Shown here one piece after another: positions 1-8,531 of a stretch of DNA of 64,000 nucleotides. Origin of the DNA: CAYUMU01 sp964445985 (lineage in GTDB: Bacteria; Planctomycetota; Planctomycetia; Pirellulales; S012-138). The translations under genes were made by a program, and so were the position numbers. Each line of letters opens with the position of its first letter. Position 1 is the first letter of the stretch. The notes under the pieces were generated by a model. It searched no databases. It was not told the DNA's origin and saw only the letters and a program-made list of their open reading frames with translations. The DNA lies in assembly GCA_964445985.1 (NCBI GenBank), contig CAYUMU010000021.1, positions 12,790 through 76,789 of the forward strand, written 5' to 3'.

Positions 1-381
1 AGAGATGCTCGCCATCGACGCTGGGCGTGCTGCGCGAGCCTTCGTAGGAGTGCTTGGGCACGGCGTCGGTGACCGTGGTTTGCCAGAGTTGACGACCGTT
101 GTTTGCCGCGAAGCAAACGGCCCCTTGGCCGTCGCTAAAGTTGCCGGTGGTGTAAACACGGCCATCTTCAATGGCCAGGCTGGCGAATCCACCGCCGACA
201 CCTTCGGTAGACCAGACCAACCGGGGCTGGGTGTTTTCCCACGCTTGCTGCAAACCGGTTTCCGCCGACGCACCGGTGCGGTCAGCATTGCGGAAGCCGG
301 GCCAATCGTCGGCAAAGGTTCCGACGCTCAGGCCCAGGCAGATGGTCAGGAACAGTAGACGCACGCCGACACGAATCATGG
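1..381 (-). CDS. PQQ-like beta-propeller protein, exported (5' part only)
   Basis: The reading frame starts at ATG 381 on the minus strand and runs off the left edge of the window, so only about 127 N-terminal residues are visible. It opens with a signal peptide (MIRVGVRLLFLTICLGLSVG, then TFA-DDWPGFR). The mature start DDWPGFRNADRTGAS, together with phrases such as GRVYTTG and GRQLWQT, is typical of planctomycete PQQ_2 outer-membrane-assembly-like propeller repeats. The likely role is an extracytoplasmic scaffold or quinoprotein-like protein; the substrate is unknown. A repeat element shared with position 24.8 kb lies just upstream of the start. Confidence 0.8.
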
Positions 382-390
382 GAACCAGTC

Positions 391-486
391 CACGCGTTAA
401 GGGTTATTTGCTCGTTACCATCTTTGCAAGCCGCAGAGACCTTGAATGCCTTGACGTCGGTTTGCGGTTTACCCGCGTTGATACAA
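391..486 (-). repeat. Interspersed ~95-bp intergenic element, copy 1
   Basis: This stretch matches 24783-24875 along its length in the same orientation, by eye around three quarters identical. The best conserved parts are around TTGCTCGTTA, GCAAGC-GCAGAGA and GCGGTTTACCCGCGTT. It contains a small imperfect hairpin (TCTTTGCA/CGCAGAGA with an AGC loop). Both copies lie upstream, on the minus strand, of genes for exported proteins. Whether it is mobile, a small RNA or a leader cannot be told. Confidence 0.6.
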
Positions 487-897
487 GAGAAAATCGGCGG
501 CGCAGCGCTCGGCAGGCAAAATCGCACCCTGGCAACGCACGACTGGGGGGCCGCACTATCGCGCGGCGGCAGCCTCCGGATCGTCCACCGATCCGATTGC
601 CAGTTTATTTGGTGGGAGAGAGGGTCGCAACGGACGAGCCGAAGATGCTGGCTTTGCGGCGTGCCGACGGCCTGGGCAGGTTTCCCCGATGGGTGGTCGG
701 GCGCCGTTCGGCCCGGAGGCGGGCAGGTTCCCATTATTCCGTCTGTCGGGCAGTTTGGCGGTTTCGGCAAGTTTGCCGGCTGGGGCGGCCGAAGAAAACT
801 TTACCCCCCTGCATCGGGAGTTTTGCACGCCTGGCCCGATGCTTCCCCCGCCCCGCCTCAGCCCGTTGGCATCTCGCAGATTGGAGCCTTACTGCCC
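487..897. other. Intergenic region, no gene recognised
   Basis: The open frames across this stretch are overlapping shadows with no family resemblance or convincing ribosome binding site. It separates the minus-strand PQQ gene from the plus-strand thioredoxin-like gene and presumably holds their promoters, but no clear -35/-10 pair was seen. Confidence 0.5.
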
Positions 898-1365
898 ATG
901 AACATTCGCAAGCAGATCTTGTCGCTGTTGTTGATCCTGGCCCTTTCGCCGGTGGGCGAAGTGGCGGCGGAAACGATTGCCTGGCGTTACGACCTGGAGG
1001 CCGCCTGGCAAACCACGCAGACCGAAGGCCGGCCGCTGTTGTTGTTTCTCACCAGCGACAATTGCCGTTACTGCGTGCTGATGAAGGATGGCACCTGGCG
1101 GAACCCGGAAGTGGCGGCCGCGGTGAATGCCCAGTTTGTGCCGGTGGAAGTGAACACGGCGGCGCAGCGGCACCTGATCGAGATACTCAACGTGAAGATT
1201 TTGCCGACGACGTTGGTGATTTCGCCGAGTCGCGAGGTTTTGGAACGCGTGTCAGGCCATGTCAGCCCTGCCGAATTGCTGGCTCGTTTCGGCCGACTGC
1301 CGGAAGCGACGCTGCCGGTGGGGACTTCGCATGATCCGCCGCGGCACGATCGCGACGGGGACTAG
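898..1365 (+). CDS. Exported thioredoxin-like protein
   Basis: A 155-residue protein. The N-terminal ~25 residues (MNIRKQILSLLLILALSPVG...VAA) form a signal peptide. The body has a thioredoxin fold signature: the redox motif CRYC at residues 56-59 after LLLFLTSDN, and the cis-proline region ILPTTLVIS about 55 residues later. It resembles the thioredoxin_7 / DUF255-like family and probably acts as a periplasmic thiol reductase or isomerase. The ATG at 898 was chosen because the signal peptide begins there; the longer upstream frame has no such feature. Its TAG stop shares the palindrome CTAG (1362-1365) with the stop of the convergent tssM-like gene. Confidence 0.75.
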   Translation: MNIRKQILSLLLILALSPVGEVAAETIAWRYDLEAAWQTTQTEGRPLLLFLTSDNCRYCVLMKDGTWRNPEVAAAVNAQFVPVEVNTAAQRHLIEILNVKILPTTLVISPSREVLERVSGHVSPAELLARFGRLPEATLPVGTSHDPPRHDRDGD

Positions 1366-3062
1366 AAGCCCCAGAGCATGAGCGCCGTGAGCAGCAGGAA
1401 TATGCCGAGCGATGTCCAGCCGATGGTTGTCCAGCGTCGGCAGCCGAGGTCTTCGGCCAGAGCTACTTCGGACCAGGCGAGTTGATCCTGGGTATCGAGC
1501 AGTTGCGGGAAGAAGCCTTCGGCAAAGCCCTGCTCTCGAACGGCATCGCAACCGGTGGCGGCCAGGAAGCAGCCTTGCAGTTGCCAATGGTAGGGGGCCG
1601 AGGCGAGAACTCCCCGCTCGACAATGCGTTGCAGGCGGGGCTCACGCTGCCGCAAGCTATCGACAAACTGGTAAATGCGCACATTGCCCTGGTGGTCGCG
1701 GACTTCTTGGCCGGGCTGGCCGAAGCGCACCAGGCGATAGGCCAGGGCTGGAATCAGGCTGCGAATTACCCACTGCAACGCTTGGGCCGCGACTTCGGGG
1801 GCGCGGCAATGATCGCAAGGGGCCAGGTAGGGGAGCATGGCGCCCAACCGCCGATGGCGTTGCTCTTCGGGGAACCGCTCCAGCAGTTGCCGACAGCCGG
1901 GGGCCTGTTCCAGATCGCAAACCAGCAGATACAGGGGAGCGCGAACTTGCAGTCCCTCGCGCAACGTATCGAGATCGCGCTGCAAGAGCACGGCCGTTTG
2001 GTTGGCCTGGGTGGCGCCCTCGGTAGCCGCCAGTGGCACCAGGCAGAGCACACCATTGATGGGAGCGTAAGGGCGACGGGTGCGAACGATGAGCGAACAG
2101 ACGTAACGCAGCCGGGCCGAGATGGCTTCGATTTCGTCGATCTCTTTGAGCAGGCGGGGGGCGGCGTGCCGGGGGCGCGGCGCCGCGGCCGGAGCCGTTG
2201 GCGGCGCAAGCACCGCGGTGGCGCTGCCAACTGGGGAACTGCTGGCGGCGGGCGCGCTTTGCGTTGGGGCCGGGCTGTCGCTCGCCGCGGAGAAATCGGC
2301 CAGGCCTTGTTGCAATGCATCGAGGCTTTCGACTGCCGAGTTCGCGCCGCGGGCGTTGAAGTCGCTGGCGCTATCGAAGCCTTCGGTGGCCCAATCGCCA
2401 CTGGGCAGGCTATCAAAGGATGCTGCTTGGTTGCCGCGATGGGCGAGGCGCGCCAGGCGGGATTCTTCGGCGGCGTGCGCGGCGAACAATTCCGCCTGCC
2501 GGCCCAGGAGCGAGTTTTCGGCAATGGTGACGTAAATGCCTTGCTCGTTGGCGCTGACATGCAGCGGCGCATCTTTGCCACGCGGGGTCTGAGAAACGGT
2601 GAACGCCAGGCCGGTGCTGGTCATCAGGCTGGGTTCGGGGGCCGCGGTTCGTCCCAAAATCAAGAACAGCGGCGTGCGTTCCAGCGAAATGCCGGCGTGA
2701 TCCAAGGCGGCCAGGGCTTCGTTCCAGGCGGCGTCGATATCGGGGTGGGGCGACTCCTGCCGGGGCATGGCGAGCAACTTGCGCAGCCACCAGGCAAACC
2801 AGGCCAGGGCATAAACGAGGACGAACAGCAGCGGCAACCACAGAGCGCGCAGGGCGGGCCAGGGCGAACGGACGACGGATTCCAATCCGACCGCTTGATT
2901 CAAAATCGCCAGCCCCACGAGCACGCCTGCCAGGCAGAGCAGGTGCATGGTCCAGCGGAACCAGAGGCTGGCGGTGTGACTTCCCCGCACGCTCTTCACC
3001 GGAAACATGGCGGCTTTGCCCACCAGGGCGAAGCCGCGGCCGATCATTGCGAAGATTCCCAT
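1362..3062 (-). CDS. tssM: TssM/IcmF-like T6SS protein, short, with degenerate Walker A
   Basis: A 566-residue membrane protein. Two transmembrane segments lie at about residues 38-58 and 70-93, followed by a cytoplasmic domain that tracks the TssM N-terminal region. TPLFLILG aligns with the usual PWYLVIGPPGAGKTT segment, but the P-loop reads GRTAAPEPS (residues 137-145), so the glycines, Lys and Thr of Walker A are gone. RPYAPINGVLCLVPL and APLYLLVCDLEQAPG, then EEQRHRRLGAMLP, match the IcmF signature. A last transmembrane helix ends the protein (GWTSLGIFLLLTALMLWGF). Canonical TssM is about 1100-1200 residues with a large periplasmic domain, which is missing here. With TssL it would form the inner-membrane complex. 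It lies 202 bp downstream of tssL. Assignment to TssM rests on these motifs and on context. Confidence 0.72.
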   Translation of the reverse strand: MGIFAMIGRGFALVGKAAMFPVKSVRGSHTASLWFRWTMHLLCLAGVLVGLAILNQAVGLESVVRSPWPALRALWLPLLFVLVYALAWFAWWLRKLLAMPRQESPHPDIDAAWNEALAALDHAGISLERTPLFLILGRTAAPEPSLMTSTGLAFTVSQTPRGKDAPLHVSANEQGIYVTIAENSLLGRQAELFAAHAAEESRLARLAHRGNQAASFDSLPSGDWATEGFDSASDFNARGANSAVESLDALQQGLADFSAASDSPAPTQSAPAASSSPVGSATAVLAPPTAPAAAPRPRHAAPRLLKEIDEIEAISARLRYVCSLIVRTRRPYAPINGVLCLVPLAATEGATQANQTAVLLQRDLDTLREGLQVRAPLYLLVCDLEQAPGCRQLLERFPEEQRHRRLGAMLPYLAPCDHCRAPEVAAQALQWVIRSLIPALAYRLVRFGQPGQEVRDHQGNVRIYQFVDSLRQREPRLQRIVERGVLASAPYHWQLQGCFLAATGCDAVREQGFAEGFFPQLLDTQDQLAWSEVALAEDLGCRRWTTIGWTSLGIFLLLTALMLWGF

Positions 3063-3210
3063 GGGTAGATCCGGAGGTAAGCGTTGAAGCTGGGTTTGGC
3101 AATCAGGGCGGGCTGGTTGGGAGTGGCCCGATCAAGCCGGGCGTCTCGGCAGTGCGCGGTTGCGGTGCGGCGGCTGATTCAATGCGAACGAGTCATCATT
3201 TCCCCACATG

Positions 3211-3260
3211 GTCGCCTTTCGCTTCGCGAAAGGGTTTTCTTTCGCGGAGCGAAAGACGAC
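3211..3260. repeat. Paired REP-like palindromes
   Basis: Two inverted copies of a short palindromic unit (GTCGCCTTTCGCTTCGCGAAAGG and its near reverse complement TTTCGCGGAGCGAAAGACGAC) sit in the tssL-tssM spacer. A third copy is at 23078-23100. In RNA the pair would fold into a long hairpin between the two genes. This looks like a REP/BIME-type element. Confidence 0.65.
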
Positions 3261-3264
3261 TTTG

Positions 3265-3924
3265 TTAGTTCGAAAGTTGTTCCATGAGGAAGAACGCGGC
3301 AATGGGTATCAGGGCCAGCAGCAGCACCCAGCCGGTGACCAGCATGGTTTGCAAGCGTTCGCGTCCGCGCAGCGGCGGCACGTTGGGAGAGGGCGCCAGT
3401 TCGGCGATGGCGCCCCAATCGAGATCGGGCACTCTTCCCAATCGACGGCTGGCCGATGCGATCCAGCGCGACAGCCGGTCGGGCCGTTCGCGGAGCTCAC
3501 CCCGGAAGCCGAGCATCACGCACTGCAAGAAGACCTCGGCGGAGTCGGAACCGGTTCGCAGTTGGGCCGCTTCGGCCTGTTGCCAGAATTTCCAAGCGCG
3601 GTCGTTGGTGCCGTAAAGCTCGACTTCCAGCTTTTGTTCATTCCAGCGGCCGCCCCAGGCAGAGGGGGACGTGAAGAGCTCGTCGAGCCAGCAGACCAGC
3701 GCATACCGCACGCCGAGGAACCGCTCTTCGTGATCGTCGCGACTGCCGGCCGGATCGCCGCCGTAGTCGGCCATTTGGCGGGCAGCCCGATCGACGAGCA
3801 GCATCTCTTTCAAGATGGCCTGTTCTTGATCGAGATCGTGAGCCTGACTTTGCGCCAACTGTTCTTGCAGGCGCAATCCATACGACAGGATCGGAAAGAC
3901 CAGCTTGGCAAGGGGCTCTCGCAT
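3265..3924 (-). CDS. tssL: TssL / DotU-type T6SS inner-membrane protein
   Basis: A 219-residue protein of the DotU/TssL family. It has an alpha-helical cytoplasmic domain (MREPLAKLVFPILSYGLRL..., FLGVRYALVCWLDELF, WGGRWNEQKLEVELYG, EVFLQCVMLGFRGELRE) typical of DotU, followed by a single C-terminal transmembrane helix (residues about 190-213, MLVTGWVLLLALIPIAAFFL). There is no C-terminal peptidoglycan-binding extension. The internal ATG at 3924 was chosen because family similarity starts there; the longer frame adds 50 unlikely residues. It is expected to pair with TssM. It is divergent from tssA across a 459-bp spacer and first of a two-gene minus-strand arm. Confidence 0.9.
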   Translation of the reverse strand: MREPLAKLVFPILSYGLRLQEQLAQSQAHDLDQEQAILKEMLLVDRAARQMADYGGDPAGSRDDHEERFLGVRYALVCWLDELFTSPSAWGGRWNEQKLEVELYGTNDRAWKFWQQAEAAQLRTGSDSAEVFLQCVMLGFRGELRERPDRLSRWIASASRRLGRVPDLDWGAIAELAPSPNVPPLRGRERLQTMLVTGWVLLLALIPIAAFFLMEQLSN

Positions 3925-4383
3925 GGTGGTTGCGCTCGTGAGTCGTGGGAGGGTTTCGGCGGGGTGGTGGGGATGCCAGGGCGGGTTGCGCTGGCAACAG
4001 CTGGCAGGCGTGCGAGACCATCGGGCGCGGCCGGCGAGTTGGTTCCGCCGCCCAATGGTCCCACCTGGATACATACGACACGGGGTTGGCTTGGCAAGCG
4101 AAACGCTGGGCCAGTTGTGGCGATGCGGGGGGATTCTTGGCGGCGGCGGGGGTGGCCAAGCCAGGGGGAAGATTTGAGTTTTTTTGCTCCGGCGCCGGAT
4201 TGTGTTCTAGGTTTTCTCAGGTGGTGGTTGGAGCCCCCCCGACTGTTGGGAAGACTTGCCTCCCCGGATTGAACATCCCGCACGAATAACGTCGGATTCG
4301 TTGATTGCCAACGACGCCGACCCACCTGCCGCTTTCACGCCCCGCCCTCGTTGTTGTCACGAACTTCAGCCATTCCGGTTTTG
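3925..4383. other. Divergent intergenic region between the two T6SS arms
   Basis: This 459-bp spacer separates tssL (minus) from tssA (plus) and should hold the promoters of both arms. No convincing sigma-54, sigma-70 or operator motif could be picked out by eye. Overlapping frames here have no family resemblance. Confidence 0.5.
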
Positions 4384-5469
4384 ATGTCCACTTGCAGCCT
4401 GATCAACATCGACGCTTTGCTGGCTCCCATTGGGGGCGATGCGCCCGAAGGGGATCGCAAGGCCTATGCCTATGGGCTGCGCGATCAACTGGAGGCCTTG
4501 CGGCAAGAGGAACGGCCGGAGGATTTTGACGACGCCACGCGCCCGGCCGTGCTGAAGAAGCCCGACTGGAAGAAAGCGATCGCGCTGTCTACCGACGCAC
4601 TGTGCACCCAGAGCAAAGATCTGCGCATCGCCTGTCATCTGGTTGAGGCGCTGACCAAACAAGAGGGCTTTGCCGGGCTGCGCGAGGGATTGGAACTGCT
4701 CAAGCGGCTGCTGGATGAAGCTTGGGATCGCTTGGTTCCCGATATTGACGATGGCGACCTGGATAGTCGCGCGGCTCCGCTGGCGAACATGCTCGACGAC
4801 TCCGATCGCGGTTTGCGATTTCCCACCAGCGTGCGATTTGTGCCGCTGTTTGGATCTCAGCCCGACGTGTATGGGCTGGTGGATTGGAATCGGCTGCGGA
4901 GCAGCAACGAGCCGGCCGACGTGGAGGCCACGGCCTCGGCTTTGAAAGCCATGAATGCCGAGGGATTGGCGGCGCGAACGGCCGATGCCGAAGCGTGTTT
5001 GCAAGCGCTGCAACAACTGGTGCAGTCGATGGACACGCGGATGGGCAGCCTGGCGCCCAGCCTCACCAACTTAGGCGGATCGGTCCACGATTGTGCGCGG
5101 CTGATGCGGCAAGAGCTGGTTCGCATGCAGCCCGCGGCGGGCGCCACTTCGGCAACGGCCACAGTAACGGCCATGGCGATGGCGGCGGCCGACCATCAGG
5201 GCGACGCGGGTGGCGCCAAGGCGGGCGGCGCGGTGGCGACCGGCGAGCTGAGCGTGAGCAGTCGGGCCGAAGCTTATTTGCAGCTGACGCGGGCCGCGGA
5301 CGTGCTGCAGCAAATGGAGCCGCATAGTCCGATCCCCTACCTGGTTCGTCGGGCGGTGGAATTGGGTCAGTTGCCGTTCCCGCGTTTGATGCAGCAGTTG
5401 ATTCGCGACAACAACATTCTGACGGAACTGAATCGAGAGTTGGGAATAGAAGAGTCGGCGGCGAGCTAG
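4384..5469 (+). CDS. tssA: TssA (ImpA-family) T6SS protein
   Basis: A 361-residue protein with the ImpA N-terminal domain. The motif region INIDALLAPIGGDAPEGDRKAY (about residues 6-28), the DWKKAIALSTDALCTQSKDLRIACHLVEAL stretch and the GLREGLELLKRLLDEAWDRLVP segment match TssA proteins. TssA caps the growing sheath/baseplate and coordinates tail assembly. The C-terminal half is alanine-rich and low in complexity before a final helical region (EAYLQLTRAADVLQQMEPHSPIPYLVRRAV) conserved in this family. ATG 4384 was chosen over 4351 because the family start follows directly. It opens the plus-strand arm and is 234 bp from tssB. Confidence 0.9.
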   Translation: MSTCSLINIDALLAPIGGDAPEGDRKAYAYGLRDQLEALRQEERPEDFDDATRPAVLKKPDWKKAIALSTDALCTQSKDLRIACHLVEALTKQEGFAGLREGLELLKRLLDEAWDRLVPDIDDGDLDSRAAPLANMLDDSDRGLRFPTSVRFVPLFGSQPDVYGLVDWNRLRSSNEPADVEATASALKAMNAEGLAARTADAEACLQALQQLVQSMDTRMGSLAPSLTNLGGSVHDCARLMRQELVRMQPAAGATSATATVTAMAMAAADHQGDAGGAKAGGAVATGELSVSSRAEAYLQLTRAADVLQQMEPHSPIPYLVRRAVELGQLPFPRLMQQLIRDNNILTELNRELGIEESAAS

Positions 5470-5489
5470 GAGCCTATCCGAGAACCCTG

Positions 5490-5540
5490 TTTCCCCCTCA
5501 CCCCAACCCTCTCCCGCCCAGGGGCGAAGGAGTCATTGGA
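5490..5540 (+). repeat. CCCTCACCCCAACCCTCTCCC-type intergenic repeat
   Basis: The tssA-tssB spacer contains the widespread intergenic motif beginning CCCTCACCCCAACCCTCTCC followed by an inverted GGGGCGAAGG arm. Similar sequences are common between genes in many bacterial genomes. It could form a weak hairpin after tssA. Confidence 0.45.
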
Positions 5541-5703
5541 TCGGCTCTGAGAGGGCGAAGGCCGCCGAACATGTGTTGAGGAAGATGTGCCCGAGAGTGT
5601 GAGAAGTTTTGAGGTCTGCCTACGTTCGGTTTGGCGCCGAGGGAGGGCAGGCGGATGCGTGGTTTATCAGGTTCCTTTGCCCCCCGTTTAATTCGAGGTC
5701 GAT

Positions 5704-6255
5704 ATGGCTGAAAGCTTGCAACACAAATTGGATCGCGTGCGTCGTCCGCGGGTGCAGATCACGTACGACGTGGAAACCAACGGCGCGATGGAGAAGAAGG
5801 AATTGCCGTTCGTGATGGGCGTGTTGGCGGATTTGTCGGGCCAGCCGAAAGACGCCCCCAAGGCGTTGAAGGATCGCAAGTTCGTGCCAATTGACCGGGA
5901 CAACTTCAACGACGTGCTCGCCAAGGCCGCTCCGCGGGTGGCGATGAAGGTTCCCAATCGCCTGAGCGGCGAGGCGGATTCTTCGCTGAACGTGGAGTTG
6001 AACTTCCAGACCATGGATGACTTTGAGCCGGCGCGGGTGGCCACGCAGGTTCCGGCGCTCCGCGAGCTGCTCAACATGCGCGACAAGCTGAACCAGCTGC
6101 TCAGCAAGATGGAAGGCAACGACAAGCTGGAGCAACTGCTGGGCCAGGTGCTCAACAACACCGAAGCCGCGCAGAAGCTGGCTGGCCAGATGGGCGGGGA
6201 AGACAAGCCCGAGGCTCCGGCCGCGGACGCTCCGGCCGAAACGCCGGAAGCCTAG
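5704..6255 (+). CDS. tssB: TssB (VipA) contractile sheath small subunit
   Basis: A 183-residue protein, close to the family's usual ~165-180. The N-terminus is characteristic (MAESLQHKLDRVRRPRVQITYDVET, then ELPFVMGVLADLSG), as are the PIDRDNFNDVLAKAAPRV and LNFQTMDDFEPARVA segments. TssB interlocks with TssC to build the cytoplasmic sheath that contracts to drive the Hcp tube. A GAGG ribosome binding site precedes the ATG. The C-terminus carries an acidic, alanine/proline-rich tail after the conserved core. It is 61 bp upstream of tssC, almost certainly co-transcribed. Confidence 0.95.
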   Translation: MAESLQHKLDRVRRPRVQITYDVETNGAMEKKELPFVMGVLADLSGQPKDAPKALKDRKFVPIDRDNFNDVLAKAAPRVAMKVPNRLSGEADSSLNVELNFQTMDDFEPARVATQVPALRELLNMRDKLNQLLSKMEGNDKLEQLLGQVLNNTEAAQKLAGQMGGEDKPEAPAADAPAETPEA

Positions 6256-6316
6256 TTTCGAGCCGCGCGGTTCACCGTCATTCCAACCAACACCCAAGAG
6301 CAGAAAAGAGAAAGTC

Positions 6317-7798
6317 ATGAGCACAGCCGAACTCGAACAAGGCCAGCAGCAGGCCGCCGGGCAAACCGAAGAGGTGAGCCTGCTGGATCAGATCCTGGAC
6401 AACACCAAGGCCCAGGACGATGTGGAACGCAATCGCAACAAGAGCTACATCGAGCAGTTTATTTCGCAGGCCGTGAAGCCTGACCAGGTGGTGAGCAAAG
6501 AGGTTGAGACCAACATCAAGTATTGGATCTCGGCCATCGACGAGAAGCTTTCGGACCAGTTGAACGAGATCATGCACCACGAGCTGTTCCAGAAGCTGGA
6601 AGGCACCTGGCGCGGGTTGCATTATTTGGTGAGCAACAGCGAGACGGGCGAATCGTTGAAGATTCGCGTGATGAACACCACCAAGAAAGATCTGCTGAAA
6701 GATCTGGAGAAGGCGGTGGAGTTCGACCAAAGCGCGCTGTTCAAGAAAGCCTACGAGGAAGAGTACGGCCAACTCGGCGGCGAGCCCTACGGGATGCTGA
6801 TCGGCGACTATGAGTTCAGCCGCAGCCCGGAGGACATGAACCTGCTGAAGATGATCTCGAACGTGGCCGCGGCGGCGCACGCTCCGTTTGTGTCGGCCGC
6901 CAGCCCCAAGCTGTTCAACATGGACAGCTTCCAGGAATTGGCCAATCCTCGCGACCTGGCGAAGATCTTCTCCAGCGTGGAATACGCCACGTGGAAGAGC
7001 TTCCGCGAGAGCGAAGACAGCCGATACGTGGCGCTGACCATGCCGCACGTGCTGGGCCGGTTGCCGTATGGCGCCGACTTCAAGCCGGTGGAAGAGTTCA
7101 ACTACGAAGAGCACGTGGACGGCCGCGACGCCAGCCGGTACCTGTGGATGAATTCCGCCTGGGCCTACGCCACGCGGATCACCGACAGCTTTGCCAAGTA
7201 CGGCTGGTTCTCGCGGATTCGCGGCGTGGAAGGGGGCGGCAAGGTGGAAGGCCTGCCGGTGCATACCTTCCCCACCGACGACGGCGACATTGCGATGAAG
7301 TGCCCGACCGAAATCGCGATCACGGATCGTCGCGAGTTCGAGCTTTCCAACCTGGGCTTTTTGCCGCTGCTGCACGCCAAGAACACCGACTTCGCGGTGT
7401 TCATGGGCGCCCAGAGCTGCCAGAAGCCGAAGACCTACTTCGACCCGGCCGCGAATGCCAACGCGGAGCTTTCCGCCAAGTTCAACTACCTGCTGAACGT
7501 GTCGCGGTTTGCCCATTACCTGAAGGTGATGGCCCGCGACAAGATTGGTTCGGACATGGAAGTGGGCGATTGCGAGCGTTGGCTGAACGACTGGATTGTG
7601 AACTACGTTTGCGATCCCAAGACGGCCAGCGAAGAGACCAAGGCCAAGTATCCGCTGGCCGAGGCGCGCGTGGAAGTTCGCGAAGTGAAGGGCAAGCCGG
7701 GCTGGTACGAAGCCGTGGCCTACCTGCGTCCGCACTTCCAGTTGGAAGCCTTGGCGGCCAGCATGCGGCTGGTGGCCGAAGTGCCCAAGAAGGGCTAA
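6317..7798 (+). CDS. tssC: TssC (VipB) contractile sheath large subunit
   Basis: A 493-residue protein of the EvpB/VipB family, at the expected length. Recognisable segments are the ISAIDEKLSDQLNEIMHHELFQKLEGTWRGL region, GEPYGMLIGDYEFS, the GRLPYGADFKPVEEFNYEE stretch and the terminal PHFQLEALAASMRLVAEVP. It polymerises with TssB into the contractile sheath. Its start follows an AAAGAGAAAG ribosome-binding region. It is followed by a 217-bp gap containing a hairpin before hcp. Confidence 0.96.
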   Translation: MSTAELEQGQQQAAGQTEEVSLLDQILDNTKAQDDVERNRNKSYIEQFISQAVKPDQVVSKEVETNIKYWISAIDEKLSDQLNEIMHHELFQKLEGTWRGLHYLVSNSETGESLKIRVMNTTKKDLLKDLEKAVEFDQSALFKKAYEEEYGQLGGEPYGMLIGDYEFSRSPEDMNLLKMISNVAAAAHAPFVSAASPKLFNMDSFQELANPRDLAKIFSSVEYATWKSFRESEDSRYVALTMPHVLGRLPYGADFKPVEEFNYEEHVDGRDASRYLWMNSAWAYATRITDSFAKYGWFSRIRGVEGGGKVEGLPVHTFPTDDGDIAMKCPTEIAITDRREFELSNLGFLPLLHAKNTDFAVFMGAQSCQKPKTYFDPAANANAELSAKFNYLLNVSRFAHYLKVMARDKIGSDMEVGDCERWLNDWIVNYVCDPKTASEETKAKYPLAEARVEVREVKGKPGWYEAVAYLRPHFQLEALAASMRLVAEVPKKG

Positions 7799-7875
7799 AG
7801 CAACGACGTGCAGAGAACTCCGGGCCAGCGCGGCGCGCTCAAGCACGGGGAGTAGAGAAAGCAACCTACCGGAGT

Positions 7876-7904
7876 GGCACGCGGCAACCTTACAGCCGCG
7901 TGCC
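7876..7904 (+). promoter_or_regulatory. Hairpin between tssC and hcp
   Basis: A perfect 10-bp stem (GGCACGCGGC / GCCGCGTGCC) closes a 9-nt loop about 110 bp before hcp. There is no U-tract, so it is more likely an mRNA stability or processing element, or a partial attenuator, than a full intrinsic terminator. Confidence 0.5.
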
Positions 7905-8015
7905 GCCCGGAAGGTGGTTCCTGAGACGAGATGTGCGGAGGCGACCGGCAGGGCTGTCCCTGGCCGCCCCCCTAACCAAATTTGGACGGCCGGCTAAAAC
8001 CGGAGCACCTGAATC

Positions 8016-8513
8016 ATGGCTCAAGACGCATTCATTCAGATCAAAGACAACGACGGCGAATCGACGGACAAGGCCCACGAAAAGTGGATTGAAATTGAGA
8101 ACTGGTACTGGGGCGTGGATCAGCCCAGCGCTGGCAATCGCAGCACGGGCGGCGCCGCCACGAGCGAGCGCGTGAGCCACCTGCCGTTCACCTTCTCGTA
8201 CCGCATCGACAAGAGCACCACGCCCCTCACCAAGGCCTGCTGCCAGGGCAAGCACATTTCGGACGCCACCATTCAACTGATGCGGGCGACGGGCGATGGC
8301 CAGTCCACCATGTACCAGGAGTTCAAGCTCTCGGACGTGTTGGTGGGCGGTGTGAACTGGAAGAGCGGCGAGCCGGGCAAGCTGCCGCTGGTGACGGTCG
8401 AACTGAACTACGGCCAGATCACTTCGACCTACACCGAGATGGATCACAAGACCGGCGCCAAGAAGGGCAATGTGTCGTTCACGCACAGCCTGGTCGAGAA
8501 CTCGGTCTCCTAA
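8016..8513 (+). CDS. hcp: Hcp, T6SS tube protein
   Basis: A 165-residue Hcp family protein. It has the MAQDAFIQIKD start, the WIEIENWYWGVDQP segment, FSYRIDKSTTPLTKACCQGKHI, and a C-terminal strand region (LVTVELNYGQITSTYTEMD) matching Hcp1. Hcp hexamers stack into the inner tube and can carry effectors in the lumen. A GGAG ribosome binding site lies upstream. It is set apart from its neighbours by hairpins on both sides, consistent with production at a different level from the sheath and baseplate genes. Confidence 0.95.
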   Translation: MAQDAFIQIKDNDGESTDKAHEKWIEIENWYWGVDQPSAGNRSTGGAATSERVSHLPFTFSYRIDKSTTPLTKACCQGKHISDATIQLMRATGDGQSTMYQEFKLSDVLVGGVNWKSGEPGKLPLVTVELNYGQITSTYTEMDHKTGAKKGNVSFTHSLVENSVS

Positions 8514-8531
8514 GCAGGAGACGTATGGAGG

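Noticed and set aside
171..1334. Long plus-strand open frame of 387 codons
   Set aside because: Arg/Gly/Ala-rich shadow that covers the antisense of the PQQ gene and the exported thioredoxin-like gene in the wrong frame; no family resemblance.
1482..3068. 528-codon plus-strand frame opposite tssM
   Set aside because: Antisense shadow of the TssM-like gene; low-complexity composition and no motif.
6278..7864. 528-codon minus-strand frame opposite tssC
   Set aside because: His/Leu-rich antisense shadow typical of GC-rich genes; tssC is unambiguous.
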